Positions 25,258-34,485 of a stretch of 37,710 nt of DNA are shown here, piece after piece (position 1 is the first letter of the stretch; the number at the start of each line of letters is the position of its first letter). This stretch comes from Gemmatimonadales bacterium. Its GTDB lineage: Bacteria; Gemmatimonadota; Gemmatimonadetes; Gemmatimonadales; GWC2-71-9. The stretch lies in contig JAICJD010000014.1 of the NCBI GenBank assembly GCA_025928645.1, positions 1-37,710 of the forward strand, in the 5' to 3' direction. Under the pieces are notes generated by a model. The model did not search any database. It was given only the letters and a program-made list of their open reading frames with translations, and was not told the origin of the DNA. A program made the translations under genes and the position numbers.

Positions 25258-26740
25258 CGACCCGACGGCCCACCCGCGCCACGATCTCCGGAATCGTGGC
25301 GACGTCGGCCTCGGTCGTGCGGAAGTTCACGATGCAGGCGCGGAGCAGGAAGCGGCCGTCGAGCACCGCGTTGGTGACGAACAGCTCGCCGCCGGTCTTG
25401 AGCTGGGCGAGCAGCGCCTCGTTCAGCGCGTTCAGGTACGACTCGGCCCCGCCCACGCCGCGAAGGGCCGGCGGCACGTACCGGAAGGTCACGATGCTGA
25501 GGCCCCGCGTTCCGGCCTCGAGCTCGGGATGGGCGGACACGTGGCGGTGGAGCGAGGCGGCGAGCCGGCAGTCATCGCCGATCATGCGCGCGTAGCCCTC
25601 GCGGCCAGCCTGCCGCAGGCCGAGCCAGACCTTGAGCGCGCGGAAGCCCCGGCTGTTCTGCGGGCCGAGCTCGTGGTAGTTGATGGGCCGCTCCTCCCCC
25701 TCGACGTCGAAGCGGTAGTAATCCGGCGCGTACGCGAAGGCGTCGCTGAGCCGCTCGGGCTCGCGCACCAGCACGCAGCCGGCCTCGAGCGGCGCGTAGA
25801 GCCACTTGTGCGGATCCACCGAGAGCGAGTCGGCAAGGTCGAGCGCGTGGAGGTCGTCGGGCGCGTCGGGCAGCACGGCCGCCGGCGCGCCGTACGCGCC
25901 GTCCACGTGGAACCAGAGGTCGTGCGCCCGGCAGATCTCCGCCAGCTCGCGCAGCGGGTCCACCGCGCCCGTGCTCACGGTTCCCGCCGTGCCGATGACC
26001 ATGAGGGGCCGGTCGCCCCGGTCCCGGTCCTGCCGGATGCACTCGCGCAGCACGTCGGCGCGGAGTCGCTCGGCTCCGTCGGTCGGGATCCAGCGGATCG
26101 CGTCGGTCCCGAGGCCGAACAGGTCGGCGGCCTTCTGAATCCAGGTGTGGGTCGCGGCGGAGGCGTACACGCGGAGCGGCCGGCCACCCGCGTGGGTCCC
26201 CGCGGTGCGGGCGGCTTCGCCCAGCGCCGCGCGCCGGCCGGCCAGGAAGCAGACGAAGTTGGCCATGTTGCCGCCGCTCACCAGCAGGCCGCCGCACCCG
26301 GCAGGGTACCCCACCAGCTCCGCGATCCAGCGCACCGTCTGCGCCTCGATCTCCGACGCCATCGGCGACAGCTCCCAGCCGCCGACGTTCGCGTTGACCG
26401 CCGCAGCCAGGAAATCGCCGAGCAGGCCGATCGGCGCGGCCGAGGACGTGATGTAGCCCATGAAGCGGGGATGGCCGTTGAACAGGGAGTGCTCGAAGAG
26501 AAGGCGCGCCGTCTCCGGCAGCAGCCGGTCGGGCGCCGTGCCGGTCCGCGGCAGCGCCTGCCGGCCGAGCAGGGCGCGGATCTCGGCGGGGGGTTCGCCG
26601 GGGGTCACCGGCCGGTCGCGAAGCGAGCCGAGGAAATCGGCGACCTGGTCGACCAGCTCATGCCCCAGCCGGCGGAACTCCTCCGGCGCGAGGTCCAGCG
26701 GGATCACGCGCGCCGGCGCGGCGGCGTCGGCCGCGGTCAC
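25226..26740 (-). CDS. Pyridoxal-dependent (aromatic L-amino acid-type) decarboxylase
   Basis: HPRFMGYITSSAAPIGLLGDFLAAAVNANVGGWELSPMASEIE, WFHVDGAYGAPA, SVDPHKWLYAPLEAGCVLVR PLP-lysine motif. Confidence 0.93.
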   Translation of the reverse strand: MTAADAAAPARVIPLDLAPEEFRRLGHELVDQVADFLGSLRDRPVTPGEPPAEIRALLGRQALPRTGTAPDRLLPETARLLFEHSLFNGHPRFMGYITSSAAPIGLLGDFLAAAVNANVGGWELSPMASEIEAQTVRWIAELVGYPAGCGGLLVSGGNMANFVCFLAGRRAALGEAARTAGTHAGGRPLRVYASAATHTWIQKAADLFGLGTDAIRWIPTDGAERLRADVLRECIRQDRDRGDRPLMVIGTAGTVSTGAVDPLRELAEICRAHDLWFHVDGAYGAPAAVLPDAPDDLHALDLADSLSVDPHKWLYAPLEAGCVLVREPERLSDAFAYAPDYYRFDVEGEERPINYHELGPQNSRGFRALKVWLGLRQAGREGYARMIGDDCRLAASLHRHVSAHPELEAGTRGLSIVTFRYVPPALRGVGGAESYLNALNEALLAQLKTGGELFVTNAVLDGRFLLRACIVNFRTTEADVATIPEIVARVGRRVDADLRPGRND

Positions 26741-27267
26741 CGCCAGCCCATGCGGTCGCGCAGGGATGTCACGTGAGCGGTGTGGTGATCGCCGTGCCAG
26801 GCGTACAGCGCAATGAGCTCGTCCACGGTCATGAGCCGTCCATGCTCCGGGTGCCGGAGCGACCGCGCGCCCGCGGCCGCGTCGAGGCGCTCGAGCAGCG
26901 GCACCCAGCGGGCGTGCACGGATTCGAGGAGCCGGAGCGAAACGTCCGGCGGCAGCGTGCGCGCGTCCGGCAGCTCGGCCCAGCGCGCCTCCTCGTATGG
27001 CTTGATGGTCGGTGTGTCCTCGGTGAGCGCCAGCCGGATGCGGGTGTAGGCGTTGATGTGGCTGTCGGGAACGTGGTGGACCACCTGGCGCACCGTCCAT
27101 CCGCCCGGCCGGTAGGGTGTGTCGAGCTGCGCATCGTCCAGCCCGGCGACGGCCGCGCGCAGCCGGCCCGGCGCTGCCGCGATCCGCGCGACGCACTCGG
27201 CGCGCCGCACGTCCGTCATCCGACCGTCGTACGAGAACGGTCCGATGGGATATCGGAGATCGGTCAT
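26737..27267 (-). CDS. YfiT/DinB-type putative metal-dependent hydrolase / bacillithiol-transferase-like protein
   Basis: YPIGPF.., GGWTVRQVVHHVPDSHINAYTRIRLALTEDTPTIKPYEEARWAEL, YAWHGDHHTAHVTSLRDRMGW: metal-binding His pattern of the YfiT family. Confidence 0.92.
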   Translation of the reverse strand: MTDLRYPIGPFSYDGRMTDVRRAECVARIAAAPGRLRAAVAGLDDAQLDTPYRPGGWTVRQVVHHVPDSHINAYTRIRLALTEDTPTIKPYEEARWAELPDARTLPPDVSLRLLESVHARWVPLLERLDAAAGARSLRHPEHGRLMTVDELIALYAWHGDHHTAHVTSLRDRMGWR

Positions 27268-27293
27268 GGCGGCCTCGGGAGTACGCGGCATCA

Positions 27294-27518
27294 TCAATCC
27301 GACCGGCGGCCGCTGCGGGGGTCGCGCTCGCTCTCGGCGCCGCCTCGGAACTCGAAGTGCGCCTCGTCGAGACGCCCCTGCAGCGGGGCGTCGCCCATCT
27401 CGTGCAGCAGCACGTTCGCCAGCACCGCTTCGGCAATCCGCGAGGCAGGCTCCCACCGGCCGGGCGTCAATCCTGGGTAAAGGTGAGCGAACTCTGGCCG
27501 AAGACGGGCTTCGCGCAT
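27294..27518 (-). CDS. Small hypothetical protein
   Basis: Intact 74-aa ORF MREARLRPEFAHLYPGLTPGRWEPASRIAEAVLANVLLHEMGDAPLQGRLDEAHFEFRGG, balanced composition, same strand as and just upstream of the YfiT gene. Confidence 0.55.
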   Translation of the reverse strand: MREARLRPEFAHLYPGLTPGRWEPASRIAEAVLANVLLHEMGDAPLQGRLDEAHFEFRGGAESERDPRSGRRSD

Positions 27519-27596
27519 GGCCTGAATTTAGCTGTGCTCCGCGACGGGTGCGGGGCAGGCGCAACCAATTTCACCGGTCCCGCATCCAAGCTAGTG

Positions 27597-27651
27597 GCAG
27601 TACCGCAGTACCCTGCAGTACCGGGCTCCCGGGGTCGCGGCCACGCAGTAC
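27597..27651. repeat. Four GCAGTAC heptamers (the first three GCAGTACC) in the intergenic gap
   Basis: GCAGTAC at 27597, 27605, 27615 and 27645, read directly. Confidence 0.6.
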
Positions 27652-27678
27652 GGCTCCGGGGGCCACCCCTTCTCTGCA

Positions 27679-29082
27679 TCACCGGCCGGCTGTCCCCACG
27701 GTCTGGGCATTCACGCCCTGCTGCCGGACCAGCGCGTACAGGGGCTCGATCTCCGCGGGCACGGCGGCGGTGAGGTTCTCCGAGCCGGTATCGGTGATGA
27801 GCACCGTGTCCTCCAGCCGCAGGTGAACCTTCTTCTCCGGCATCTCGAGCACGGGCTCGACGTTGAACACGGTGCCGGGCACGAACGGCTTGCGCGCCTG
27901 CGCCCCGAAGTCGCTGCCCACGTCATGCACGGAAATGCCCACGAAGTGTCCCACGTACCGGCCGCTGGCCTCGAACTCCTTGGCATAGCCGTGCCTGGCG
28001 TACACCACCGCGGCGACGCCCTGCAGCGAGTCGACCGTCATGCCGGGTTTCATCGCGGCGATGATCGCGTTCCTCGCGTCGAGCACGCAGCGGTACATCT
28101 TCTCCTGGTCCGCGCTGAACCGGCCCGACACCGGCCACGTGCGGGTGATGTCCGAGGTGTAGTACTGCCAGTCGGAGCCGTAGTCCATGTAGACCAGCTC
28201 GCCGGCCTGCATCCGGCGGCTGTTGTCCATGTAGTGGACGATCGGCGTGAGCGGGCCGGATGGGACGATCGGCGGGAAGGCGTCGCCGCGGGCGCCGAGC
28301 CGGGTGTTCACGTACTGGGCCGCGGCCGCGATCTCGTACTCGTACATGCCGGGGTGCGTGCCCTTGATCGCCTCGGTGACGGCCGCGGCGCCCACCCGGC
28401 CCGCCTGGCGGAGGCGCTCGATTTCGAAGGGCGTCTTGACCCAGCGGAGCTCGTCGAGCATCGGGCTTACGTCCGCCAGGGCGAGGTGCGGCACCACACC
28501 GCGGATCCGGTCGATGGTCTGGGAAACCAGGGGCGCGTGCCCCAGCACGGGCTGGTCCATCTCGACGGCGTTGGCGACTCGCGCTTCGGCCCGTGAGTGC
28601 AGCAGGTCGTCCGGCGGGCTCAGCTGGACGTACAGCTTTCGCACGGCCGGGTTCCAGGCCGCGAAGCTGAGGAACGTGAAGAAGCTCTCCATCGGCTGCA
28701 CGGTGATGCCGAACCGATCCTGGGGCTTTTCGAGGTCCCGCAGATCGGGGGTAGGATTGGGCGACCCGAACTTCGGCCGCTTGAGCGCGAACACCGTGGC
28801 GTGCTTCGTGGCCCCGTTGAGCACCAGGACCAGACCCGGCTCCTCGAGGCCCGTCAGATAGTAGAGGTCGGGCGACTGGCGGAAGCGGACGGGATATGGG
28901 TGCTCCTCGGCGCCCAGGATCACGGCGACGCCGTCCGGGATGCCCGCCAGGAGCCGGTCGCGCCGGGCGGTGTACTCCGCCTTGTCGAATGCGGTCTGGG
29001 CGGGGAGGCGCACGGGCGAGAACAGCCCGACCACAGCAAGCAGGACGCCGATCCCGCGGGCGACGGACGCCGGGCAGCTCAT
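27679..29082 (-). CDS. Secreted M24B Xaa-Pro aminopeptidase (aminopeptidase P family)
   Basis: Signal peptide MSCPASVARGIGVLLAVVGLFSPVRLPAQ; LYYLTGLEEPGLVLVL; YMDYGSDWQYYTSDITRTWPVSGRFSADQEKMY; VGHFVGISVHDVG; FNVEPVLEMPEKKVHLRLEDTVLIT. Confidence 0.94.
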   Translation of the reverse strand: MSCPASVARGIGVLLAVVGLFSPVRLPAQTAFDKAEYTARRDRLLAGIPDGVAVILGAEEHPYPVRFRQSPDLYYLTGLEEPGLVLVLNGATKHATVFALKRPKFGSPNPTPDLRDLEKPQDRFGITVQPMESFFTFLSFAAWNPAVRKLYVQLSPPDDLLHSRAEARVANAVEMDQPVLGHAPLVSQTIDRIRGVVPHLALADVSPMLDELRWVKTPFEIERLRQAGRVGAAAVTEAIKGTHPGMYEYEIAAAAQYVNTRLGARGDAFPPIVPSGPLTPIVHYMDNSRRMQAGELVYMDYGSDWQYYTSDITRTWPVSGRFSADQEKMYRCVLDARNAIIAAMKPGMTVDSLQGVAAVVYARHGYAKEFEASGRYVGHFVGISVHDVGSDFGAQARKPFVPGTVFNVEPVLEMPEKKVHLRLEDTVLITDTGSENLTAAVPAEIEPLYALVRQQGVNAQTVGTAGR

Positions 29083-29162
29083 GACGCTCTCCTGGAGGCG
29101 GATGGAGGGATGGATCGCTGGTGTTTGACGCTTCGGGGCCGCGGAGAGTTTCCTGGGCGGGC

Positions 29163-29639
29163 TCAGGCCTGGCGCTGGTCGCAACCCACGTCGCGCATTC
29201 CGCCGGGGGCCAGATGGATCTTGGTGAAGACCTGGGTCATGGTCACGGCGCGGAAGGCGCAAACGAGGACCGGGCGCCGGACGCGGAAGAGCACGATGCA
29301 CTCCCGCATGCTGCACTGAACGGCCGACGCCTGCGGGTCGAGGCTGCCGCTTCGGGCCGCGAGCACACGCGGCCATCCGGCGGCGTCGTCCTGCTCGCGG
29401 ACCCACCGCGTGGAGTCGTCCGGCGGCACGTCCGTGTAGCCGTTGTCGCGCACGAACGTCTCGGCGCAGTGCCGGGCCATGTCTTCCATGCCCTCGCGGA
29501 GGTCGCGAGGTATGAGGCAGCGCTGCGGATCGGACCGGAGCCACCGTGCGACCCGGGCGGGTGCGACCGGCGCCGGCGCTCTGCCGCACCCCGCCGCGCC
29601 CAGTGCTACGAAGAACGCGAGAACAGTCGTCCGCATCAT
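29163..29639 (-). CDS. Hypothetical lipoprotein
   Basis: MMRTTVLAFFVALGAAGCGRAP lipobox; start chosen at the internal Met of the 29163..29660 ORF. Confidence 0.6.
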   Translation of the reverse strand: MMRTTVLAFFVALGAAGCGRAPAPVAPARVARWLRSDPQRCLIPRDLREGMEDMARHCAETFVRDNGYTDVPPDDSTRWVREQDDAAGWPRVLAARSGSLDPQASAVQCSMRECIVLFRVRRPVLVCAFRAVTMTQVFTKIHLAPGGMRDVGCDQRQA

Positions 29640-29706
29640 ACGATGGAGCCCTGCCTCCAACTTGCGAAGCCTGCCGTCGCCCCGCCAGGGCCTCGGCCGA
29701 CCGTCC

Positions 29707-30264
29707 TCAGGGGAGCGTGACCCTTTCCTTCAGCACCCAGACCTTGGTCGCAAAAAACAGGCGGATCATGGTCGGATAGTCGTTCGACTGGACCAGGATG
29801 ACGAGCGACTGGCCGTCGGTGCCCTTCGTCGGCCGCACGTTCTGCTTGAGACGCATCCGGCCCTGCAGCTGGTCGAACCAGGGCGGGAGGTCCTTCCGCT
29901 CGTCGCCCTTTACCACGTCCTTGGTCCGCTCGCCCGTCGGGTCGGCCAGCGCCACCTGGCAATACCAGCGGCCGCGAGCCTCGCCCTTGGTGGCGCGGGA
30001 GAAGGTGAGCGACCGGTCCGTGAGCTCGGCCCAGACCTTGAGGTTCGGCGTCGTCCGCGGCCGCACCTCGAGCCGCTCCCCCCGGGTCTTGGGGATCCGG
30101 ATGACGAACTCCCAGGCATTGCGCGTCGCGAAGTTGCCGTCGATCACATGGTAGCCCTGCTCGACTCCCGACATCGCGTCGCCCGCGAAGGTCCAGGTTG
30201 CGGGGCGGGAATCGCCGGGGACGACCTGCACGAGATCCAGCCGGTAGCGCTTCCGTGTCGCCAT
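29707..30264 (-). CDS. Hypothetical protein, no recognised family
   Basis: 185-aa ORF with normal composition, MATRKRYRLDLVQVVPGDSRPATWTFAGDAMSGVEQGYHVIDGNFATRNAWEFVIRIPKTRGERLEVRPRTTPNLKVWAEL...; ends VLKERVTLP. Confidence 0.65.
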   Translation of the reverse strand: MATRKRYRLDLVQVVPGDSRPATWTFAGDAMSGVEQGYHVIDGNFATRNAWEFVIRIPKTRGERLEVRPRTTPNLKVWAELTDRSLTFSRATKGEARGRWYCQVALADPTGERTKDVVKGDERKDLPPWFDQLQGRMRLKQNVRPTKGTDGQSLVILVQSNDYPTMIRLFFATKVWVLKERVTLP

Positions 30265-30517
30265 GTCTGCCCTCCGGATGGTCGTCAGCCTTCGCGCCGT
30301 CCTGCCGTCCCCGGAGGGCGCCGGCGCCCGTCGCCCTCCGTGTGGTCACCTCCGCCTGTCGGTCCCCGGCCATGGGGCCGGCGCTTCACGCCTGAGCCGT
30401 CGGGGAGGTGAAGCCTGCGGTCGAATTGAAAACGGTGTGATGTCCTGATAATCCGCGGGAGACCGCCTCTCGCGCAATACGCCGTGTCACCCGCGGCGCG
30501 GCACGCGTCCCTTCGTG

Positions 30518-31261
30518 ATGACCCCGCGCCTCAGCCGAAGGGAGCTGCTGCGCCTCGCCGGCGGCATGCTGGCGGGCCCGCTGGCCGCCTGCGCGTCGGG
30601 CGGCGGGCCAGGCGAGCGCCTGTCGCTCGCGGCGCCTCCCGCACCGGCCGGCCCCTGGGCCCCCGGGCTTCACCCACTCGGCCTCGGCGGCGAGCGGGAT
30701 GGTGTGGTCCTGGTACCGGCGCGCCCCGGGCCGTGGCCGCTCATGATGCTCCTGCACGGCGCCGGTGGGGCCGGACGGCGCGTCGCCCGGCTGTTGGCTC
30801 CCGCCGCCGAGTCGGCCGGCTGCCTCGTCGTCGCGCCCGATTCTCGAGCGAGGACCTGGGATGCGGTGACCGGCGATTTCGGTCCGGACGTGGTCTATCT
30901 GTCACGCGTGCTGGCGATGGCTCGTGGCGCGGTGGACGCGGGCCGCGTTGCGCTCGCCGGATTCTCCGATGGGGCGACCTACGCGCTGGCGCTCGGCCGG
31001 GCCAACGGCGACCGGTTCACCCACCTCCTCGCCTTTTCCCCGGGCTTTCTCATCCCCGTCCACGAGCACGGCGCGCCGCCCATCTTCGTGTCCCATGGCC
31101 GAGGGGATACCGTCCTGCCGATCGCGACCTGCAGCCGCCGTCTGGTGCCCGCGCTCCGACGGCGCGGCTACAGCGTGAGCTACCGGGAGTTCGACGGGGG
31201 GCACGAGGTCCCGCCCGCCGTTGCCGGCCACGCCATGAGCTGGCTGCTCGGCCGGATCTGA
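30518..31261 (+). CDS. Alpha/beta hydrolase (PHB-depolymerase/dienelactone-hydrolase-like) with Tat-type lipoprotein signal
   Basis: SRRELLRLAGGMLAGPLAAC twin-Arg and lipobox; LMMLLHGAGGAG oxyanion; VALAGFSDGATYALAL nucleophile elbow; PPIFVSHGRGDTVLPI; GGHEVPP. Confidence 0.85.
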   Translation: MTPRLSRRELLRLAGGMLAGPLAACASGGGPGERLSLAAPPAPAGPWAPGLHPLGLGGERDGVVLVPARPGPWPLMMLLHGAGGAGRRVARLLAPAAESAGCLVVAPDSRARTWDAVTGDFGPDVVYLSRVLAMARGAVDAGRVALAGFSDGATYALALGRANGDRFTHLLAFSPGFLIPVHEHGAPPIFVSHGRGDTVLPIATCSRRLVPALRRRGYSVSYREFDGGHEVPPAVAGHAMSWLLGRI

Positions 31262-31366
31262 CACCAACCTTTGTGCGACGTCCTCGGTAGTAGTATTCAT
31301 GCTCGCCGACCGGACCCCGGGGGCGCCAGCGGCCGCCGGAGTGCGACCATCGGCCGCTTCGGAACG

Positions 31367-31382
31367 TTCAGTGCGTACTGAA
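31367..31382. promoter_or_regulatory. Putative operator for the adjacent GbsR/MarR-type regulator
   Basis: TTCAGT-GCGT-ACTGAA inverted repeat, 33 nt upstream of the regulator ATG at 31416. Confidence 0.55.
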
Positions 31383-31415
31383 TATACGAAACGCAGTCCG
31401 CCTTCCAGGAGCGCC

Positions 31416-31907
31416 ATGGACACGGCCACGACCCGCTTTACCGACCGAATGGGCCTGCTGTTCGAGGCCGAGGGGCAGCCGCCGATCGCCGGGCGGCTGT
31501 TCGGTTGCCTGCTGGTGAGCGACGACCCCTGCTCGCTCGACGAGCTGGCCGAGATGCTGAGCGTGAGCAAGGCCAGCGTGAGCACCAATGCCCGGCGGCT
31601 GGCGGAGATGGGCGTTCTGGAGCGCGTGTGCCGCCCCGGCGACCGCCACGACTACTACCGGGTCGCGCCGGACCTGTTCCGCCGGACGATGGCGGACCGC
31701 CTCCGCCGCTGGCAGCGGTTCACCGAAGCGGTGGGCGACGCCCGCCGGATGCTCCCGATCCGGAGCGAGCGGGTGCGGGCGCGTCTTCGAGGGTACGAGA
31801 CGGCCTATGCCTACATGGCCGACGCGATCGGCGCCGCGCTCCAGCGCTGGGAGCGCGCGGCCGAAAACGGCCGGGCTCACGGCCGGGCGGCCGGGGTACG
31901 CCGTTGA
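31416..31907 (+). CDS. GbsR/MarR-type winged-helix transcriptional regulator
   Basis: MDTATTRFTDRMGLLFEAEGQPPIAGRLFGCLLVSDDPCSLDELAEMLSVSKASVSTNARRLAEMGVLERVCRPGDRHDYYRV. Confidence 0.9.
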   Translation: MDTATTRFTDRMGLLFEAEGQPPIAGRLFGCLLVSDDPCSLDELAEMLSVSKASVSTNARRLAEMGVLERVCRPGDRHDYYRVAPDLFRRTMADRLRRWQRFTEAVGDARRMLPIRSERVRARLRGYETAYAYMADAIGAALQRWERAAENGRAHGRAAGVRR

Positions 31908-33370
31908 GCCGCCTGTCCGCGTTGCTCGTGGTTGCCATCGCGGCCGCCGGGTGTGTCGGGACGCCGCGCGTCGCGGGGGTGCCGGGTACCTCGCCCGCTC
32001 CGCAGACGCCGTGGAAGCCTCCCGCGCAGGCGGTGAAGGAAGTGGCGGCGGTGGACACCTCGGCGATGGCAGCGGTGCCGCCCGATCTGAGCGAGCGCAT
32101 CCGCCGCCTCACGCTGTCGGACATCGTGGAGATCGGGCTGCGCAACAACCCCAATACGCGGCTCGCCTGGGCCAACGCGCAGGCCGCGGCCGCCGCCTAC
32201 GGCTCATCGCGCGGCGAGTGGCTTCCCACGGTCGACGGCGACCTGACCGCGACCCGGCTCAAGACGGTGGCCAGCCAGGGCCGGACCGCCGTCGAGCAGT
32301 CGGTGCTCACGCCGAGCGTGTCGCTCTCGTACCTCGTGTTCGACTTCGGCGGTCGGGGCGGCAGAGTGGCGGGGGCGCGGCAGCAACTCTTCGCCGCGGG
32401 CTTCAGCCACAACGCGGCGATCCAGGATGTCGTGCTCCAGATCCAGGTGGCCTACTTCCAGTATCTCGCCACCCGGTCGCTTCTGGGGGCGCAGCGGACC
32501 ACGCTGGACGAGGCACAAGCCAATCTCGAGGCGGCGGAGGAACGGCGGCGGGTGGGGGTGGCGACGATCGCCGACGTGCTGCAGGCCCGCACGGCCGCAA
32601 GCCAGGCGCAGCTCGATCTCCAGACCACCGAGGGCAATCTGCAGACGACGCGGGGCGCGCTCGCGCTCGCGCTCGGCCTCCCGGCCAACCTGCCGTACGA
32701 CGTGGACTCGAGCGCGGCCGCGGTGGCGGTGGCGCCGCTGGCGGACAGCGTGAACGCGCTCATCGCCGCCGCGCTCCACGGCCGTCCCGACCTGGCGGCG
32801 GCGCGGTCGCAGGCGGAGGCCGCCCGGGCCGCGATCGGCGAAGCGCGCTCGAGTCTCCTGCCGTCGCTCAACCTGAGCGCCACGACGGGCCGCACCTACG
32901 CCACGACCATCCCCAACGGCGCGAACAGCTACAACGTCGCGCTGGGCCTCTCGATCCCGCTGTTCAACGGCTTCTCCAGGCAGTACGACCTGCGCGCCGC
33001 CGAGTACCAGGCCGAGGCGGCGACGGCGCGCACCGAGACGCTCCGGCAGCAGGTGGTGTACCAGGTATTCAATGCGTACTACGCGCTCCAGACCGCGACC
33101 CGGCGGGTGCACACGGCCGAGGTCCTGCTCGCCAGCGCGCAGCAGTCGAGCGACGTCGCGCTGGCGCGCTACAAGGCCGGCGTGGGCAGCGTGCTCGACC
33201 TCCTCGCCGCGCAGAGCGCCCTGGCCAACGCGCGCGCGCAGCACGTGGACGCCCGGCTCAGCTGGAGCGTCTCGCTGGCGCAGCTCGCGCACGACGCGGG
33301 CGTCCTCGATCCGAAGGGTGGGACGTCGCTCCATCTGTCGCCCGATACTACGGCGGTGCCATCCCGATGA
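31904..33370 (+). CDS. TolC-like outer membrane efflux lipoprotein
   Basis: TTG start overlapping the regulator stop (TTGA); LSRLSALLVVAIAAAGC lipobox; LTLSDIVEIGLRNNPNTRLAWANAQAAAAAYGSSRGEWLPTVD and two OEP repeats. Confidence 0.93.
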   Translation: MSRLSALLVVAIAAAGCVGTPRVAGVPGTSPAPQTPWKPPAQAVKEVAAVDTSAMAAVPPDLSERIRRLTLSDIVEIGLRNNPNTRLAWANAQAAAAAYGSSRGEWLPTVDGDLTATRLKTVASQGRTAVEQSVLTPSVSLSYLVFDFGGRGGRVAGARQQLFAAGFSHNAAIQDVVLQIQVAYFQYLATRSLLGAQRTTLDEAQANLEAAEERRRVGVATIADVLQARTAASQAQLDLQTTEGNLQTTRGALALALGLPANLPYDVDSSAAAVAVAPLADSVNALIAAALHGRPDLAAARSQAEAARAAIGEARSSLLPSLNLSATTGRTYATTIPNGANSYNVALGLSIPLFNGFSRQYDLRAAEYQAEAATARTETLRQQVVYQVFNAYYALQTATRRVHTAEVLLASAQQSSDVALARYKAGVGSVLDLLAAQSALANARAQHVDARLSWSVSLAQLAHDAGVLDPKGGTSLHLSPDTTAVPSR

Positions 33371-34485
33371 TCGACACCCGAGTCGCGTCCGCCCTGTCCG
33401 CCGTCTGCGTCGTGGTTGCCGCGTGCGCGAAGCACGAGCCGACGCGCTCGCCGTCGGTGCCCGTCACCGTCGGCCTGGCCGAGCGCCGGGCGGTGCCGTA
33501 CGAGCTCTCGGCCACCGGTACGGTCGAGCCCATCCAGACGGTGAGCGTGCTGCCCCAGGTGAGTGGGCCCATCGTGCGGATCGCCTTCCGCGAGGGGCAG
33601 GACGTCACCAGGGGCCAGGTGCTGTTCCAGCTGGACCCGCGGCCGTTCCAGGCGGCGCTGGCCCAGGCGCGGAGCCTGCTCCAGCGCGACCGCGCGACTG
33701 CGACGAACGCCGAGGAGCAGGCCAAGCGCTACTCCGCGCTGGCCGAAAAGGAGTATGTGACCGCGGAGCAGTACGACGCCACGCGGAGCGGCGCGGCGGC
33801 GGCGTCCGCCACCGTGGCGGCGAGCCAGGCCGCGGTCGACCAGGCGATGCTCAACCTGCAGTACGCGACCATCCGGGCGCCGATCTCCGGGCGGACCGGC
33901 AGCCTCCGGGTGCGCGCGGGTAACCTGGTCCGTTCGACCGACGCGACGCCGCTCGTCACCATCAACCAGATCCGGCCGATCCTGGTCCGATTCGCGGTGC
34001 CGGCGGCCAACCTGAGCGACATCCAGCGGTACCGGAACACCCAGGTGACGGTGCTCGCCACGCCGACCGGCGGCGGCACGCCCAGCCAGGGCACGCTCGA
34101 CTTCGTGGACAACGCCGTCGATACGACCACCGGCACGATCCTGCTGAAAGGCCGGTTTTCGAACCCCGACGGCGCGCTCTGGCCCGGAGAGTTCGTGAAC
34201 GTCCGGCTCCGGTTGTTCGTGGACCAGAACGCGCTCACGGTGCCGGCGTCGGCCGTGGTGTCGGGCCAGCAGGGCAGCTTCGTGTTCGTGATCCAGCCCG
34301 ACAGCTCGGCCGCCACGAAGAGCGTGAAAGTCGAGCGGACGGCCGGCGACCTCGCGCTGGTGACCGGGGAGGTGAAGGCGGGCGACCGCGTCGTCACCGA
34401 CGGCCAGCTCCGGCTGCGCCAGGGCTCCAAGGTCCAGATCAAGGCTCGCGGCGACAGCGCCCGCGTGGCCACGGGGGCACCATGA
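33367..34485 (+). CDS. RND efflux periplasmic adaptor (MFP/HlyD family)
   Basis: LSATGTVEPIQTVSVLPQVSGPIVRIAFREGQDVTRGQVLFQLDPRPFQAAL; YATIRAPISGRTGSLRVRAGNLV; ATGA overlap with the upstream stop. Confidence 0.95.
   Translation: MIDTRVASALSAVCVVVAACAKHEPTRSPSVPVTVGLAERRAVPYELSATGTVEPIQTVSVLPQVSGPIVRIAFREGQDVTRGQVLFQLDPRPFQAALAQARSLLQRDRATATNAEEQAKRYSALAEKEYVTAEQYDATRSGAAAASATVAASQAAVDQAMLNLQYATIRAPISGRTGSLRVRAGNLVRSTDATPLVTINQIRPILVRFAVPAANLSDIQRYRNTQVTVLATPTGGGTPSQGTLDFVDNAVDTTTGTILLKGRFSNPDGALWPGEFVNVRLRLFVDQNALTVPASAVVSGQQGSFVFVIQPDSSAATKSVKVERTAGDLALVTGEVKAGDRVVTDGQLRLRQGSKVQIKARGDSARVATGAP

Noticed and set aside
30265-30517. GC-rich inverted segments in the gap before the alpha/beta hydrolase as a possible riboswitch
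   Set aside because: Short complementary stretches such as ccggcc/ggccgg are expected by chance at this GC content; no recognised riboswitch core was seen.
31588-34485. 965-aa reading of the MFP frame extending back over the TolC gene
   Set aside because: The upstream part is a Gly/Arg/Ala-rich out-of-frame reading of the regulator and TolC genes; the real adaptor starts at 33367.
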